Shown in pieces: positions 8,703 through 17,553 of a stretch of 64,000 nt of DNA; the first letter of the stretch is position 1, and every line of letters begins with the position of its first letter. A program made the translations under genes and the position numbers. The notes beneath the pieces were generated by a model that worked only from the letters and a program-made list of their open reading frames with translations, ran no database searches and was not told where the DNA came from. This DNA is from Myroides indicus (GTDB lineage: Bacteria; Bacteroidota; Bacteroidia; Flavobacteriales; Flavobacteriaceae), in assembly GCF_004364575.1 (NCBI RefSeq), contig NZ_SOAG01000007.1, positions 1-64,000 of the forward strand, written 5' to 3'.

Positions 8703-10868
8703 ATGAAACACCTAAAATTTACCCTTCTTATTTGCCTTTTTGCAGCACAAACAGGTTTTGCTCAGAAAAAGATTGAACTTAACGAAATTTGGGATGGAAC
8801 ATTTAAAACTCAGGTAATGCAGTCTGCAAATGCCATGCCCAAGTCTAACCAATTCAGCAGGATTGAACAATTGCCTAGTGGAGCACAAGTCATTAATATT
8901 TATGATTTTAAATCTTTAGAAAAAACAAAAACTGCCTTTGACAATTCTTTATTTAAAGATATTGAGTCAATAGATGATTATTCTTTTGACAAAAAGGAAG
9001 AACAACTGCTAATAGGCACAAACAGTCGTCCTATTTACCGCCGTTCTTTTTCAGCTGATTATTACATTTACAACATCAAAACAGGAAAATTAACCCCTGT
9101 TGCCAATCACTCTGTAATGGCTCCGTCCTTTTCCAATGATGGAACCAAAGTAGCATATGCATACAAAAACAATTTATTTATTTATGACATTACCAACCAA
9201 AAAACAACACAAATAACGCAGGACGGCAATAAAAATCAAATTGTAAACGGCATTTCAGACTGGGTTTATGAAGAGGAATTTGGAATTGTAAGAATGTTTG
9301 AATGGAGTAAAAACGGAGATAAAATTGCATATATAAAATTTGATGAATCTCAGGTTCCTGAATATTCTATGGATGTTTACGGCACTGATCTTTATCCTTC
9401 ACAAAATAAATTCAAATATCCAAAAGCAGGAGAAAAAAACGCTGAAGTATCTCTTTACATTTACGATATTCAAAACAGCAGCTCCCATCAAGTTGATTTA
9501 TCGGAGTTTAATGATTTTTATATTCCGAGAATCAAATGGACTAATGACAACCAATACCTCAGCGCACAAGTCATCAACAGACATCAGAATGATATAAAAT
9601 TATATTTTATTGACGGCAATACACAAGCTAAAACACTAATACTAAACGAAACAGACCAAGCATATGTAGATATTCACGACGTTAATTTTTTTGATGACAA
9701 TCAGTTTATTTGGACGAGTGAACGAGATGGTTACAATCACCTTTATCACTATGACAAAAACGGAAAACTGATTAATCAAGTTACAAACGGATCGTGGGAA
9801 GTAACTAATTATTATGGCATTGACTCTAAAACAAAAACCTTATTTTACCAGTCAGTAGAACGAGGTTCTATTTACAGAGATATCTACGCAATAAATCTAA
9901 ATGGAAAAAACAAAAAACAGTTAAGCTCAGCCTTGGGAACTAATAATGCTGTTTTCAGTCCGGATTTTGACTTGTATATCAATACCTATTCCTCTGTCAA
10001 GACAGCTCCTGTTTACACGTTAAACAAAGCTCAATCCGGTAAAATAGTCAAAGAAGTTTTAAATAACAAAAAGCTGGAAAACACTTTAAAAGAATACCAA
10101 CTTCCCGAAAAAGAATTTATTGAGATTCCTGCCGCGGACGGCACTCTTTTAAATGCCTGGATCCTAAAGCCATCAGATTTTGACACTAACAAGGAATATC
10201 CCGTGTTTATGTACCAATACAGCGGTCCGGGATCACAACAAGTAGCTGATAAATGGCTGGATTCAAATGATTACTGGCATGCAATGCTTACTCAAAAGGG
10301 ATATATTATAGTTACAGTAGACGGAAGAGGAACCGGATTTAAGGGAGCTGATTTCAAAAAAATCACACAGTACGAATTGGGAAAATACGAAGTAGAAGAC
10401 CAAATTGAAGCTGCTAAATACTTGGGAAAAATGCCTTATGTAAATGCGGACAGAATAGGTATCTGGGGGTGGAGTTATGGCGGTTTTATGTCGACCAACT
10501 GTATTTTAAAAGGAAACGATGTATTTAAAGCAGCTATTGCAGTGGCTCCGGTTATCAATTGGCGGTATTACGACAGCATCTATACCGAGCGCTATATGAA
10601 AACTCCTCAGGAAAATCCCACAGGGTATGACAGCAATTCGCCTTTCTTTTTTGCAGATCAGCTTAAAGGTCGTTTTTTGCTTATACACGGAACAGCTGAT
10701 GACAATGTACACGTTCAAAACAGTATGGCGATGATAGAAGCGCTGGTACAAAACAACAAAAATTTTGACTGGTTGATTTACCCGGACAAAAATCACGGTA
10801 TATATGGCGGAAACACTCGCCTTCAGTTGTATACCAAAATGACTGATTTTATTCTAAACAATCTGTAA
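8703..10868 (+). CDS. Periplasmic dipeptidyl peptidase IV (S9 family)
   Basis: The start chosen is the ATG at 8703, which begins a clean signal peptide (MKHLKFTLLICLFAAQTGFAQ); a start 9 codons upstream would spoil it. The 721-residue protein has an N-terminal beta-propeller with DPPIV features (WVYEEEFG) and a C-terminal alpha/beta hydrolase domain. The catalytic triad can be placed at Ser591 in GWSYGG, Asp666 in GTADDNVH and His698 in KNHGIYG. It removes X-Pro or X-Ala dipeptides from peptide N-termini in the periplasm. Four POT transporter genes follow on the same strand, a logical route for taking up the released dipeptides. Confidence 0.93.
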   Translation: MKHLKFTLLICLFAAQTGFAQKKIELNEIWDGTFKTQVMQSANAMPKSNQFSRIEQLPSGAQVINIYDFKSLEKTKTAFDNSLFKDIESIDDYSFDKKEEQLLIGTNSRPIYRRSFSADYYIYNIKTGKLTPVANHSVMAPSFSNDGTKVAYAYKNNLFIYDITNQKTTQITQDGNKNQIVNGISDWVYEEEFGIVRMFEWSKNGDKIAYIKFDESQVPEYSMDVYGTDLYPSQNKFKYPKAGEKNAEVSLYIYDIQNSSSHQVDLSEFNDFYIPRIKWTNDNQYLSAQVINRHQNDIKLYFIDGNTQAKTLILNETDQAYVDIHDVNFFDDNQFIWTSERDGYNHLYHYDKNGKLINQVTNGSWEVTNYYGIDSKTKTLFYQSVERGSIYRDIYAINLNGKNKKQLSSALGTNNAVFSPDFDLYINTYSSVKTAPVYTLNKAQSGKIVKEVLNNKKLENTLKEYQLPEKEFIEIPAADGTLLNAWILKPSDFDTNKEYPVFMYQYSGPGSQQVADKWLDSNDYWHAMLTQKGYIIVTVDGRGTGFKGADFKKITQYELGKYEVEDQIEAAKYLGKMPYVNADRIGIWGWSYGGFMSTNCILKGNDVFKAAIAVAPVINWRYYDSIYTERYMKTPQENPTGYDSNSPFFFADQLKGRFLLIHGTADDNVHVQNSMAMIEALVQNNKNFDWLIYPDKNHGIYGGNTRLQLYTKMTDFILNNL

Positions 10869-10933
10869 TCTTCTCTAATTTGTTAAAAAACTTACACAAT
10901 ACAACATCTAACAATCATTTCAAACATTATTAA

Positions 10934-12700
10934 ATGACAGCAGAACAGACCACTCACTCGGATCTTTTTAATTCTAAGATACTGGGACATCCCGCAGGCT
11001 TATTCGTTCTTTTCTTCACAGAAATGTGGGAACGGTTTTCCTTTTATGGAATGCGCGTTTTACTAATTCAATTTTTAACCGCAAAAGTTTTATTTGGCGA
11101 TCCGTTTTCCGGTTGGGGATGGAGTGCTGAACAAGCAGGAGCTCTATACGGTACTTACGCCATGCTTTTGTATCTGACTCCTATTTTGGGCGGAGTTATA
11201 GCCGACAAATACATTGGTTCGCGTTGGGCTGTAATAGTTGGCGCTATAGTAATGACTTTCGGACATGCTGCCATGGCTTTTGACGCTAAATTCATGTTTT
11301 TTATAGGATTGGCATGCCTGGTTATCGGAACTGGTTTTTTTAAGCCTAATATGCCTTCTATTTTAGGAGAAATGTATAAATATCTTCCTGAAAAGAAAGA
11401 TGGTGCTTATACCATTTTTTACATGGGAGTAAACTCTGGAGCTTTTTTCGGAATGATGCTTTGCGGCTATTTGGCAGAACGCATCGGCTGGCATTATGGC
11501 TTTGGACTTGCCGGAATATTCATGTTATTAGGTACACTTCAGTTTTGGTTAGCTAAACCGCTTTTTGGCAAAATTGGAGAACTGGATAAATCAAAAACAG
11601 AAATACAGCTGACCCCAGAACAGGAAGAAGAAGAAAAAGAATCAAAAAACCCTTATACTTTAGCAGATTATATTCTGATCGGAATAGTATCGGTTATTGG
11701 TTTACTGTATGCTTTTAACGATCCGCTTTCTAAAAATGGAGTGATTGACATTTTTCAGTTTTTAGATACAGCAGCTTTACGAGGTCAGAATATTATTGCT
11801 TTAATCGCTTTACTCGCGTTCTTATATTTAGTTATATCCAGAATTTTGCGCTACGGTAAAATAATCAGAGACCGGATGTTTGCCGTTATTTTGCTTGCCT
11901 TTTTCCTTATGTTCTTTTTCATGAGTTTTGAACAAGGTGCTACCTCTTTGGTATTAGTAGCAAGAGATTATGTAAACAGAGGATTAGAAGGATCTGCCTT
12001 AACAGCCTTTAATATTGTAAATACCTGTTTGACTATTATTCCTCTCATTATCATTACCGTTGTACTGATTATGCTGGCAAAAGCTACCTGGAAAAAGATT
12101 GCCCTTTCCAATATTATTTTATTTGTTTGTTTTGGTGCCATCTGGGCATGTGCCATCTGGATGTTGTACAATGAGTTTACCAAAGAAGTTTCAGAAATTA
12201 CCGTATCGTGGTTTTCAATCCTGAACTCTTTCTTTATTATAGCTCTGGCTTCAACTGTGTCAAAACTATGGGATTCAAAACACAATCCTTCAGCTGCTTT
12301 TAAATATGGCTTTGGATTGATATTGGTTGCCATAGGCTTTTTGATCTTAGGATTGGGGTCCTTCGGACTTGGAGAAGGAGTTAAAATGTCGATGATATTT
12401 CTAATATTAACATATTTATTCCATACATTAGGCGAATTATTTATTTCTCCGGTTGGTTTGTCTTACGTCTCTAAACTGGTACCGGCAAAAATGCTTGCCT
12501 TTATGTTTGGTATGTGGTATTTAGCTTTGGCAATTGCTCAAAAATTTGCTGCAATTATGGGAGGACAAATTGAAATTATTAAAGAAAATCACTCTTTAAG
12601 TCATTTCTTCTTTTTGTTTACCCTTATACCTGCCGCTGCCGGAATATTAGTAATGCTGATTAACCCGTTATTGAAAAAACTGATGCACGGAATCCGATAG
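10934..12700 (+). CDS. POT-family proton:peptide symporter (1 of 4)
   Basis: A 588-residue inner-membrane protein of the POT/PTR family. The N-terminus carries the proton-coupling motif as FFTEMWERFSFYGMR (ExxERF-x-YG). The second signature, GTGFFKPNMPSILGEMY, lies near residue 137, and the third (FFMSFEQG) near residue 330. About 12-14 membrane segments are visible. It imports di- and tripeptides with protons. It follows dipeptidyl peptidase IV by 65 bases and is closely related to the fourth paralogue at 17554, sharing long identical stretches such as GHPAGLFVLFFTEMWERFSF. Confidence 0.92.
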   Translation: MTAEQTTHSDLFNSKILGHPAGLFVLFFTEMWERFSFYGMRVLLIQFLTAKVLFGDPFSGWGWSAEQAGALYGTYAMLLYLTPILGGVIADKYIGSRWAVIVGAIVMTFGHAAMAFDAKFMFFIGLACLVIGTGFFKPNMPSILGEMYKYLPEKKDGAYTIFYMGVNSGAFFGMMLCGYLAERIGWHYGFGLAGIFMLLGTLQFWLAKPLFGKIGELDKSKTEIQLTPEQEEEEKESKNPYTLADYILIGIVSVIGLLYAFNDPLSKNGVIDIFQFLDTAALRGQNIIALIALLAFLYLVISRILRYGKIIRDRMFAVILLAFFLMFFFMSFEQGATSLVLVARDYVNRGLEGSALTAFNIVNTCLTIIPLIIITVVLIMLAKATWKKIALSNIILFVCFGAIWACAIWMLYNEFTKEVSEITVSWFSILNSFFIIALASTVSKLWDSKHNPSAAFKYGFGLILVAIGFLILGLGSFGLGEGVKMSMIFLILTYLFHTLGELFISPVGLSYVSKLVPAKMLAFMFGMWYLALAIAQKFAAIMGGQIEIIKENHSLSHFFFLFTLIPAAAGILVMLINPLLKKLMHGIR

Positions 12701-12720
12701 ATTTCGCATAAATAAACTTC

Positions 12721-12752
12721 TCAATATTACTTAGCAAGCTAAGTAATATTGA
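12721..12752. repeat. Perfect 15-bp inverted repeat before second POT gene
   Basis: TCAATATTACTTAGC at 12721-12735 is exactly complementary to 12738-12752, with two bases between, forming a 32-base near-perfect palindrome. No T-run follows on the plus strand, so it is not a classical terminator. It ends 19 bases before the start at 12772. It could be an mRNA-stabilising hairpin, an attenuating structure or a dimeric operator. Confidence 0.6.
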
Positions 12753-12771
12753 TTAATTCATTAAGTAAATT

Positions 12772-14256
12772 ATGAGTAAAGAACTGACATTAGAAGAAAT
12801 TCAAAATTTTGAAGGAAAATATCCAAAACAGCTTTGGTATTTATTTTTAGTAGAAATGTGGGAGCGCTTCTGTTTTTACGGAATGCGGGGTGTATTGGCC
12901 ATTTTTATGGTAGATATGCTTTTATTATCAGACAAAGAGGCAAATTTAAAATATGGCGCTATTCAAGCATTTGTTTATGCTTTTACCTTTATTGGTGGTG
13001 TTTTTGCCGATAAAATTTTAGGGTTTAAAAAGTCGTTATTATTTGGAGGAATCGTAATGATTACCGGAAACTTTTTAATTGGTTTAGATCCTGAGCATTT
13101 CTTTTATTACGGAATTACTTTATCTATCATCGGAACTGGTTTTTTCAAACCCAATATTTCTTCCATGGTAGGTGAGCTATACAAAGAAGGAGATTCAAGG
13201 CGAGATGCCGGTTTCAGTTTATTCTATTCTGGAATTAATATCGGTGCCTTATTGGGAGGTGCTTTGTGTGTTTATTTAGGTAAGTTTCACGGATGGAATC
13301 TTGCGTTTTTTGCTGCTGCCGCAGTTATGGTTATTGGAATAGTTATTTTCCTTGCAACGAAAAAATCATTGGCTCCTATTGGAAACTCTCCGCTTATGCA
13401 TTTGGAGCCTAAAAAAAGAGGTACTCGCGAGATAGCTGTATATATTGGGGCAGCTTTGTGTATTCCACTAATTCACGCTATGATTGAGAACACAGATTAC
13501 ACCGACTACTTCATGTATGCCATAGGACCTGCTGCTTTAATTTATTTCTTTTTTGAATTGTCTCGACAAGAATCAAGCAAAGTTAAAAAGAAACTGATTG
13601 CAGCCCTGTTATTTATTGCATTTTCAATCATTTTCTTTGCATTTTTTGAACAAAGCGGAGGATCGCTGTCTCTATTTGCAAAAGGCAATCTTACTGATAA
13701 GCTTTTATTCTTCACCATTGATCCTAATATTGTAAACAATGTTTCCAATGCATTTTTCGTAATTTTGTTTGCTCCTGTTTTGGGATTAGTTTGGGTAGCG
13801 TTAAGCAAGAAAAAATTAGAGCCCAATACAGTAATAAAATTCGGATTAGGATTTTTATTTCTGGCTGGTTCGTTTTTTATTCTGTATTCAACCAAGTTCT
13901 TTGCAGGTCCGGACGGAATAACCTCACTAAATATTTTTACTTCCGCTTATCTGATTATGACTTTAGGAGAATTGTGTTTGTCTCCTATCGGTTTGTCCAT
14001 CATTACTAAATTATCTCCTAACAGACTGGTTGGAATGATGATGGGATTGTGGTTTTTAGCTTCAGCATACGGACAGTATGCCGCCGGCTTATTAGGGGCT
14101 AACATGGCTTCACCTAACGAAAATGCTACCAATCTGGAAAAACTAAACTTATATACTGACGGGTACTATCAATTAGCTATTTATGCTTTAATTGCCGGTG
14201 TTGTACTTATTCTTATCTCTCCAATCATTAGAAAACTAATGCAGGAAGTAAAATAA
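12772..14256 (+). CDS. POT-family proton:peptide symporter (2 of 4)
   Basis: A 494-residue POT/PTR transporter, shorter and more diverged than the other members of the cluster. It has the proton motif VEMWERFCFYGMRG near residue 25, GTGFFKPNISSMVGELY near 123 and the conserved FFAFFEQSGGSLSLFA near 290. The C-terminal LGELCLSPIGLSIITKLSP is also a POT signature. It imports small peptides across the inner membrane. It lies 71 bases after the first paralogue, with a strong palindrome between them, and is followed by a REP-like hairpin with a T-run at 14332-14383. Confidence 0.92.
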   Translation: MSKELTLEEIQNFEGKYPKQLWYLFLVEMWERFCFYGMRGVLAIFMVDMLLLSDKEANLKYGAIQAFVYAFTFIGGVFADKILGFKKSLLFGGIVMITGNFLIGLDPEHFFYYGITLSIIGTGFFKPNISSMVGELYKEGDSRRDAGFSLFYSGINIGALLGGALCVYLGKFHGWNLAFFAAAAVMVIGIVIFLATKKSLAPIGNSPLMHLEPKKRGTREIAVYIGAALCIPLIHAMIENTDYTDYFMYAIGPAALIYFFFELSRQESSKVKKKLIAALLFIAFSIIFFAFFEQSGGSLSLFAKGNLTDKLLFFTIDPNIVNNVSNAFFVILFAPVLGLVWVALSKKKLEPNTVIKFGLGFLFLAGSFFILYSTKFFAGPDGITSLNIFTSAYLIMTLGELCLSPIGLSIITKLSPNRLVGMMMGLWFLASAYGQYAAGLLGANMASPNENATNLEKLNLYTDGYYQLAIYALIAGVVLILISPIIRKLMQEVK

Positions 14257-14612
14257 TTGTCCTCACCCCAGCGCCACTCTGCATCCCGATAGCTATTAGG
14301 AGAAAAGGAGTCTGAAAACGTTTATAATTATAAGCCACGGATTATTATAGATAAAATCTTATAATCCGTGGCTTGTTTTTTTAACTCACGGTTAAAACCG
14401 AAAGCTATTTGTAATCAATAACTAATTGCTGATATTTTAAACCCACGATTGAAACTGTGGGCTATAAAATGTACAGACTGACTGCACCGACCGTAGCAGA
14501 AAATCCTTTGCTACGTAAAGTCTCCTCACTTTGAGTAAGTGTTATTTGCTATGCTCCGAAATTGGAAGTTTCGGAGGGGAGGCTTGGTCTTTTATCTTAA
14601 TTTTATATGGTT
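14257..14612. other. Gene-free stretch packed with palindromes
   Basis: These 356 bases hold no convincing reading frame. From left to right they contain a C/T-rich stretch beginning TCCTCACCCCAG (14260), the REP-like hairpin 14332-14374, a degenerate CACGGTTAAAACCG element (14388-14401) and the hairpin CCCAC...GTGGG (14442-14461). Two more follow: CGTAGCA/TGCTACG (14492-14498 with 14509-14515) and CTCCGAAA/TTTCGGAG (14554-14561 with 14569-14576). Confidence 0.7.
14332..14383 (+). terminator. REP-like hairpin plus T-run, terminator of second POT gene
   Basis: AAGCCACGGATTAT (14332-14345) pairs perfectly with ATAATCCGTGGCTT (14361-14374) around a 15-base loop, and GTTTTTTTT follows. This looks like a working rho-independent terminator made from an intergenic repeat. 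The same CCACGGATT/AATCCGTGG core recurs at 15645-15703. Confidence 0.7.
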
Positions 14613-15179
14613 TTAATTACCAATTTCTACAAGACGCTCCCAAGTCAATACATTACACCCCTGTTCAGATTGATAGCTTGCATAAACAATCGATTTTGAA
14701 TTAAGTTCGGTAAACTCAAAAATCACACTTTCTCCATCGCTTGGTGTAATGCGAACTTTTAGCTTTGCATCATCCACCCAAGCCCAGCCGTGGTGTGCTA
14801 TAGGTGTGCCCGTTACTCCCATTTTATAATATATTCTTCCGTTTGGGTAAAAGGCATAATACATTCCGTCTTCTTCTATAGTATCTTTTTCAGTCTCGCC
14901 ATCACATTCATATTCAAAATAAGCTTCTGCATATTTCCACCACTTTTGGGTATCAGCAGCAAGCGTTGATGTAGAATTTGTCGATACGGCATTTTCCGCA
15001 TGTCCGGTTAGCGTTTCAAAACGTTTTTCAACAGATACAATTTCTCCTTTTGGTACATTCTTAAAATGATCAAAATTTCCACCGCCTCCATTGTTATCAT
15101 CGCTGCTGCTACATGCCGAGATTGTTATTCCTAAAAAAAGAGCCAGTCCAATGTTTTTTAAATGTTTAAGTGTTTTCAT
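14613..15179 (-). CDS. Hypothetical lipoprotein, probably surface exposed
   Basis: A 188-residue protein with a lipoprotein signal peptide ending ISAC (Cys23), followed by SSSDDNN. Such an acidic Ser/Asp stretch is the export signal that sends Bacteroidota lipoproteins to the outer face of the outer membrane. The mature part is about 150 residues of predicted beta strands (YYAFYPNGRIYYKMG, AWVDDAKLKVRITP) resembling lipocalin-like domain lipoproteins; I cannot assign a function. It is alone on the minus strand in the middle of the plus-strand peptide-transporter cluster and is flanked on both sides by REP-like palindromes, which suggests that it was inserted into the cluster. Confidence 0.7.
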   Translation of the reverse strand: MKTLKHLKNIGLALFLGITISACSSSDDNNGGGGNFDHFKNVPKGEIVSVEKRFETLTGHAENAVSTNSTSTLAADTQKWWKYAEAYFEYECDGETEKDTIEEDGMYYAFYPNGRIYYKMGVTGTPIAHHGWAWVDDAKLKVRITPSDGESVIFEFTELNSKSIVYASYQSEQGCNVLTWERLVEIGN

Positions 15180-15837
15180 GATATTATAAATTTAATTTTG
15201 CCTACTCTTTGCGGTTTTCGGCTTTCCCCGTTTATATTAATGAATGATTGTCTTTGCATTTTATTTGCTTCAATACCATCAGTTTTTGTATGCCAAAAGC
15301 CGTATACATGTAAAACAGCACAACAAAATAGTGTAAATAAAATAATTTTTTATAATTGAATCGTTTGCTAATTATTATAAGGTTAAACTCAAGCGTAAAT
15401 TGCCGTTTGGCTTTGTTTAAGAAACAACAAGAGTTAAATTTTTCACAAAATTAATAAGCGAATAAAGACGAATCAATACCTATTTAGGGGTATTTTTGGG
15501 GTAAAAACAGGCTTCAAATGTTAAAAAAACAGCTTGTCCGGACTATTTTTCTAACCAGAGGTAATTAGTCAAGTAACGAATGAGAGAATGCTGATTATTT
15601 TAGCCCATGAATTCATTCATGGAAAATTAGTTGAAGCTAAAAAAGCCACGAATTACAGGATTAAACAGATTTCCTAATCCTAAAAATCTTGTAATCCGTG
15701 GCTAATAACTGCAATCTTTCTCAAACTCCTTCTCCTTCTCAGAGGGCTGGGGAGAGGAAAAAACTTTCAACCTAAAACCTCTCAACATATAAACTTTTTA
15801 TGTAATTTGGGCTGTTTTTAAAATTACATCACAGATA
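15180..15837. other. Gene-free stretch with REP-like palindromes
   Basis: No reading frame here looks coding; the one long frame at its left end overlaps the lipoprotein start and has no recognisable content. Notable pieces are ATACC-N8-GGTAT at 15476-15493, two palindromes at 15598-15642 and 15644-15703, and a purine/pyrimidine element around 15724-15760 (CTCCTTCTCCTTCTC...GGGGAGAGG). That last element resembles the one just after the second POT gene. Confidence 0.6.
15598..15703. repeat. Pair of REP-like palindromes
   Basis: The first palindrome nests CCATGAAT/ATTCATGG (15605-15612 with 15615-15622) inside TTTTAGC/GCTAAAA (15598-15604 with 15636-15642). The second pairs AGCCACG (15644-15650) with CGTGGCT (15697-15703), continuing inward with a few mismatches through TTAC and GTAA to AGGATT and AATCCT. 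Its outer arms match the hairpin at 14332-14374. Confidence 0.7.
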
Positions 15838-17493
15838 ATGACAGAAAATAAAAAATCATTCGGAAAAACACTTAGCTCTTTCAATAAAAACTTCTGGATT
15901 GCCAGTTTTATGGAATTGATGGAACGCTGGGCATGGTATGGAATTTATACTTTGTTAGGACTATACCTTGTCGGATCAACCGATACCGGAGGATTGGGGT
16001 TTGACCACGTACAAAAAGGAAATATCATGGGAAACATTGTCGGAATCCTGTATTTTCTGCCTCTGATCTTTGGAGTAATAGCGGATAGAATTGGTTATAA
16101 GGTATCTTTAACTATTGCTTATCTAATCATGATTTCAGGATATTATCTTCTAGGAGAAGTCAATACATATTGGAGTGTATACATGGTTTTTCTGTTGGTG
16201 GCTATAGGAGCCGCATTCTTTAAACCTGTAGCATCGGCTATTGTTGCGCGAAATACGGATGAAACTACCGGCACACTCGGGTTCGGAATTTTTTATATGA
16301 TGGTAAATATCGGAGGGTTCATCGGACCAGCTATGTCATCAGGATTGAGAAGCACCTACGGTTGGAAAATCATTTTTATTCAGGCAGCAATCGTAATCGG
16401 TATCAACCTCGTTGTTTTACTGTTATTCTACAAGGAACCAAAAGTTGAAAAACCAAAAGATTCTATCGGAAAAGCAATCAAAGAATCTATTCTCGGAATT
16501 TTTGAGGCACTGAAAGATATTCGCTTGGGAATTTTGCTACTGCTGATGATTGGTTTTTGGACGATGTTTAATCAATTATTCAATACACTGCCTAACTTTA
16601 TTGAAGATTGGGTAAATTCCTCTTCATTAAGCAACTGGCTCAACAATAATATTCCTCTGTTGGGAAGATTAATGACACAAGACGGACAGGTAAAACCAGA
16701 ATGGTTTACCAATATCGACTCCTTTATGATTATCTGCTGCCAAGTAACTATTTCTTATTTTGTAACTAAAATACGCCATATTAATGCGGTTATAAGAGGT
16801 GCTGTTATTGCAACTATCGGTGTTGGTCTTACCTTTTACACGCATAACCCTGTATTCACAGTTATTGGAACTATGATTTTTGCCATTGGCGAAATGATGT
16901 CAAGCCCTACAGTGTCCTCGTTCATCGCCTTGATTACTCCAAAGGGAAAAGAAGGGTTGTATCAGGGAACTTATTTTTTACCTGTTGCTGCCAGCTATTT
17001 TGTTACAAGCTTTATTTCTGGAAGTTTGTATCAATCCTGGTCAGATAAACTGTCTTTACTCAAAAAAGAAATGGCTGGCAGAAATATAGAAATGCCGGAA
17101 GTAGTAACCAATGAACAGTTTATAGAACAAGGTTCTAAGGCGCTTAATATGTCTATTTCCAATTTTGAAAAACAATTTAATTTAAAGGCTGAATCTGTTG
17201 ACTGGCACTTGGTGTCGCAATCTTTTAAAGACTTTGCCACTTCTAAAAGTATTGACATCAGCCAGGTCCACTTACCTTTTTCTAAAAATGAATACTTTGC
17301 TTTAGCAGAACAAAAACTAGGCATGTCACATTGGGAAATGGCAGATATGCTCTGGAATACTTATAATCCCAATAAAATATGGTTTGTTATTGTTGGTATA
17401 GGATTGTTTTCCATTGTTTCTTTAACAATTTATGACCGATTTATCATTAAACCTTTGGAAAAGAAGACCCAAACTAAAAATGATTCTTTTTAA
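15838..17493 (+). CDS. POT-family transporter (3 of 4), divergent
   Basis: A 551-residue POT/MFS transporter. The proton motif is altered to MELMERWAWYGIYT (the family usually has ERFxYYG). The second signature is also changed, reading AAFFKPVASAIVARNTDET near residue 127. A soluble insert of about 110 residues (about 390-500) lies between late membrane segments. These changes set it apart from the other three and suggest a different substrate, though a peptide or small organic solute is still likely. It starts after the palindrome-rich gap and ends 60 bases before the fourth paralogue. Confidence 0.85.
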   Translation: MTENKKSFGKTLSSFNKNFWIASFMELMERWAWYGIYTLLGLYLVGSTDTGGLGFDHVQKGNIMGNIVGILYFLPLIFGVIADRIGYKVSLTIAYLIMISGYYLLGEVNTYWSVYMVFLLVAIGAAFFKPVASAIVARNTDETTGTLGFGIFYMMVNIGGFIGPAMSSGLRSTYGWKIIFIQAAIVIGINLVVLLLFYKEPKVEKPKDSIGKAIKESILGIFEALKDIRLGILLLLMIGFWTMFNQLFNTLPNFIEDWVNSSSLSNWLNNNIPLLGRLMTQDGQVKPEWFTNIDSFMIICCQVTISYFVTKIRHINAVIRGAVIATIGVGLTFYTHNPVFTVIGTMIFAIGEMMSSPTVSSFIALITPKGKEGLYQGTYFLPVAASYFVTSFISGSLYQSWSDKLSLLKKEMAGRNIEMPEVVTNEQFIEQGSKALNMSISNFEKQFNLKAESVDWHLVSQSFKDFATSKSIDISQVHLPFSKNEYFALAEQKLGMSHWEMADMLWNTYNPNKIWFVIVGIGLFSIVSLTIYDRFIIKPLEKKTQTKNDSF

Positions 17494-17553
17494 AAGATGG
17501 TTAATTAAATAATTTAATTATCTTTCTCAACCTAAAATAAAAACACACTATAT

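Noticed and set aside
15162..15359. A 65-codon plus-strand frame after the lipoprotein gene
   Set aside because: It overlaps the lipoprotein start on the other strand, lacks a plausible start region and has no recognisable content.
15476..15493. ATACC-N8-GGTAT as an operator
   Set aside because: Five-base arms in AT-rich DNA are expected by chance, and no regulator or promoter box is tied to it.
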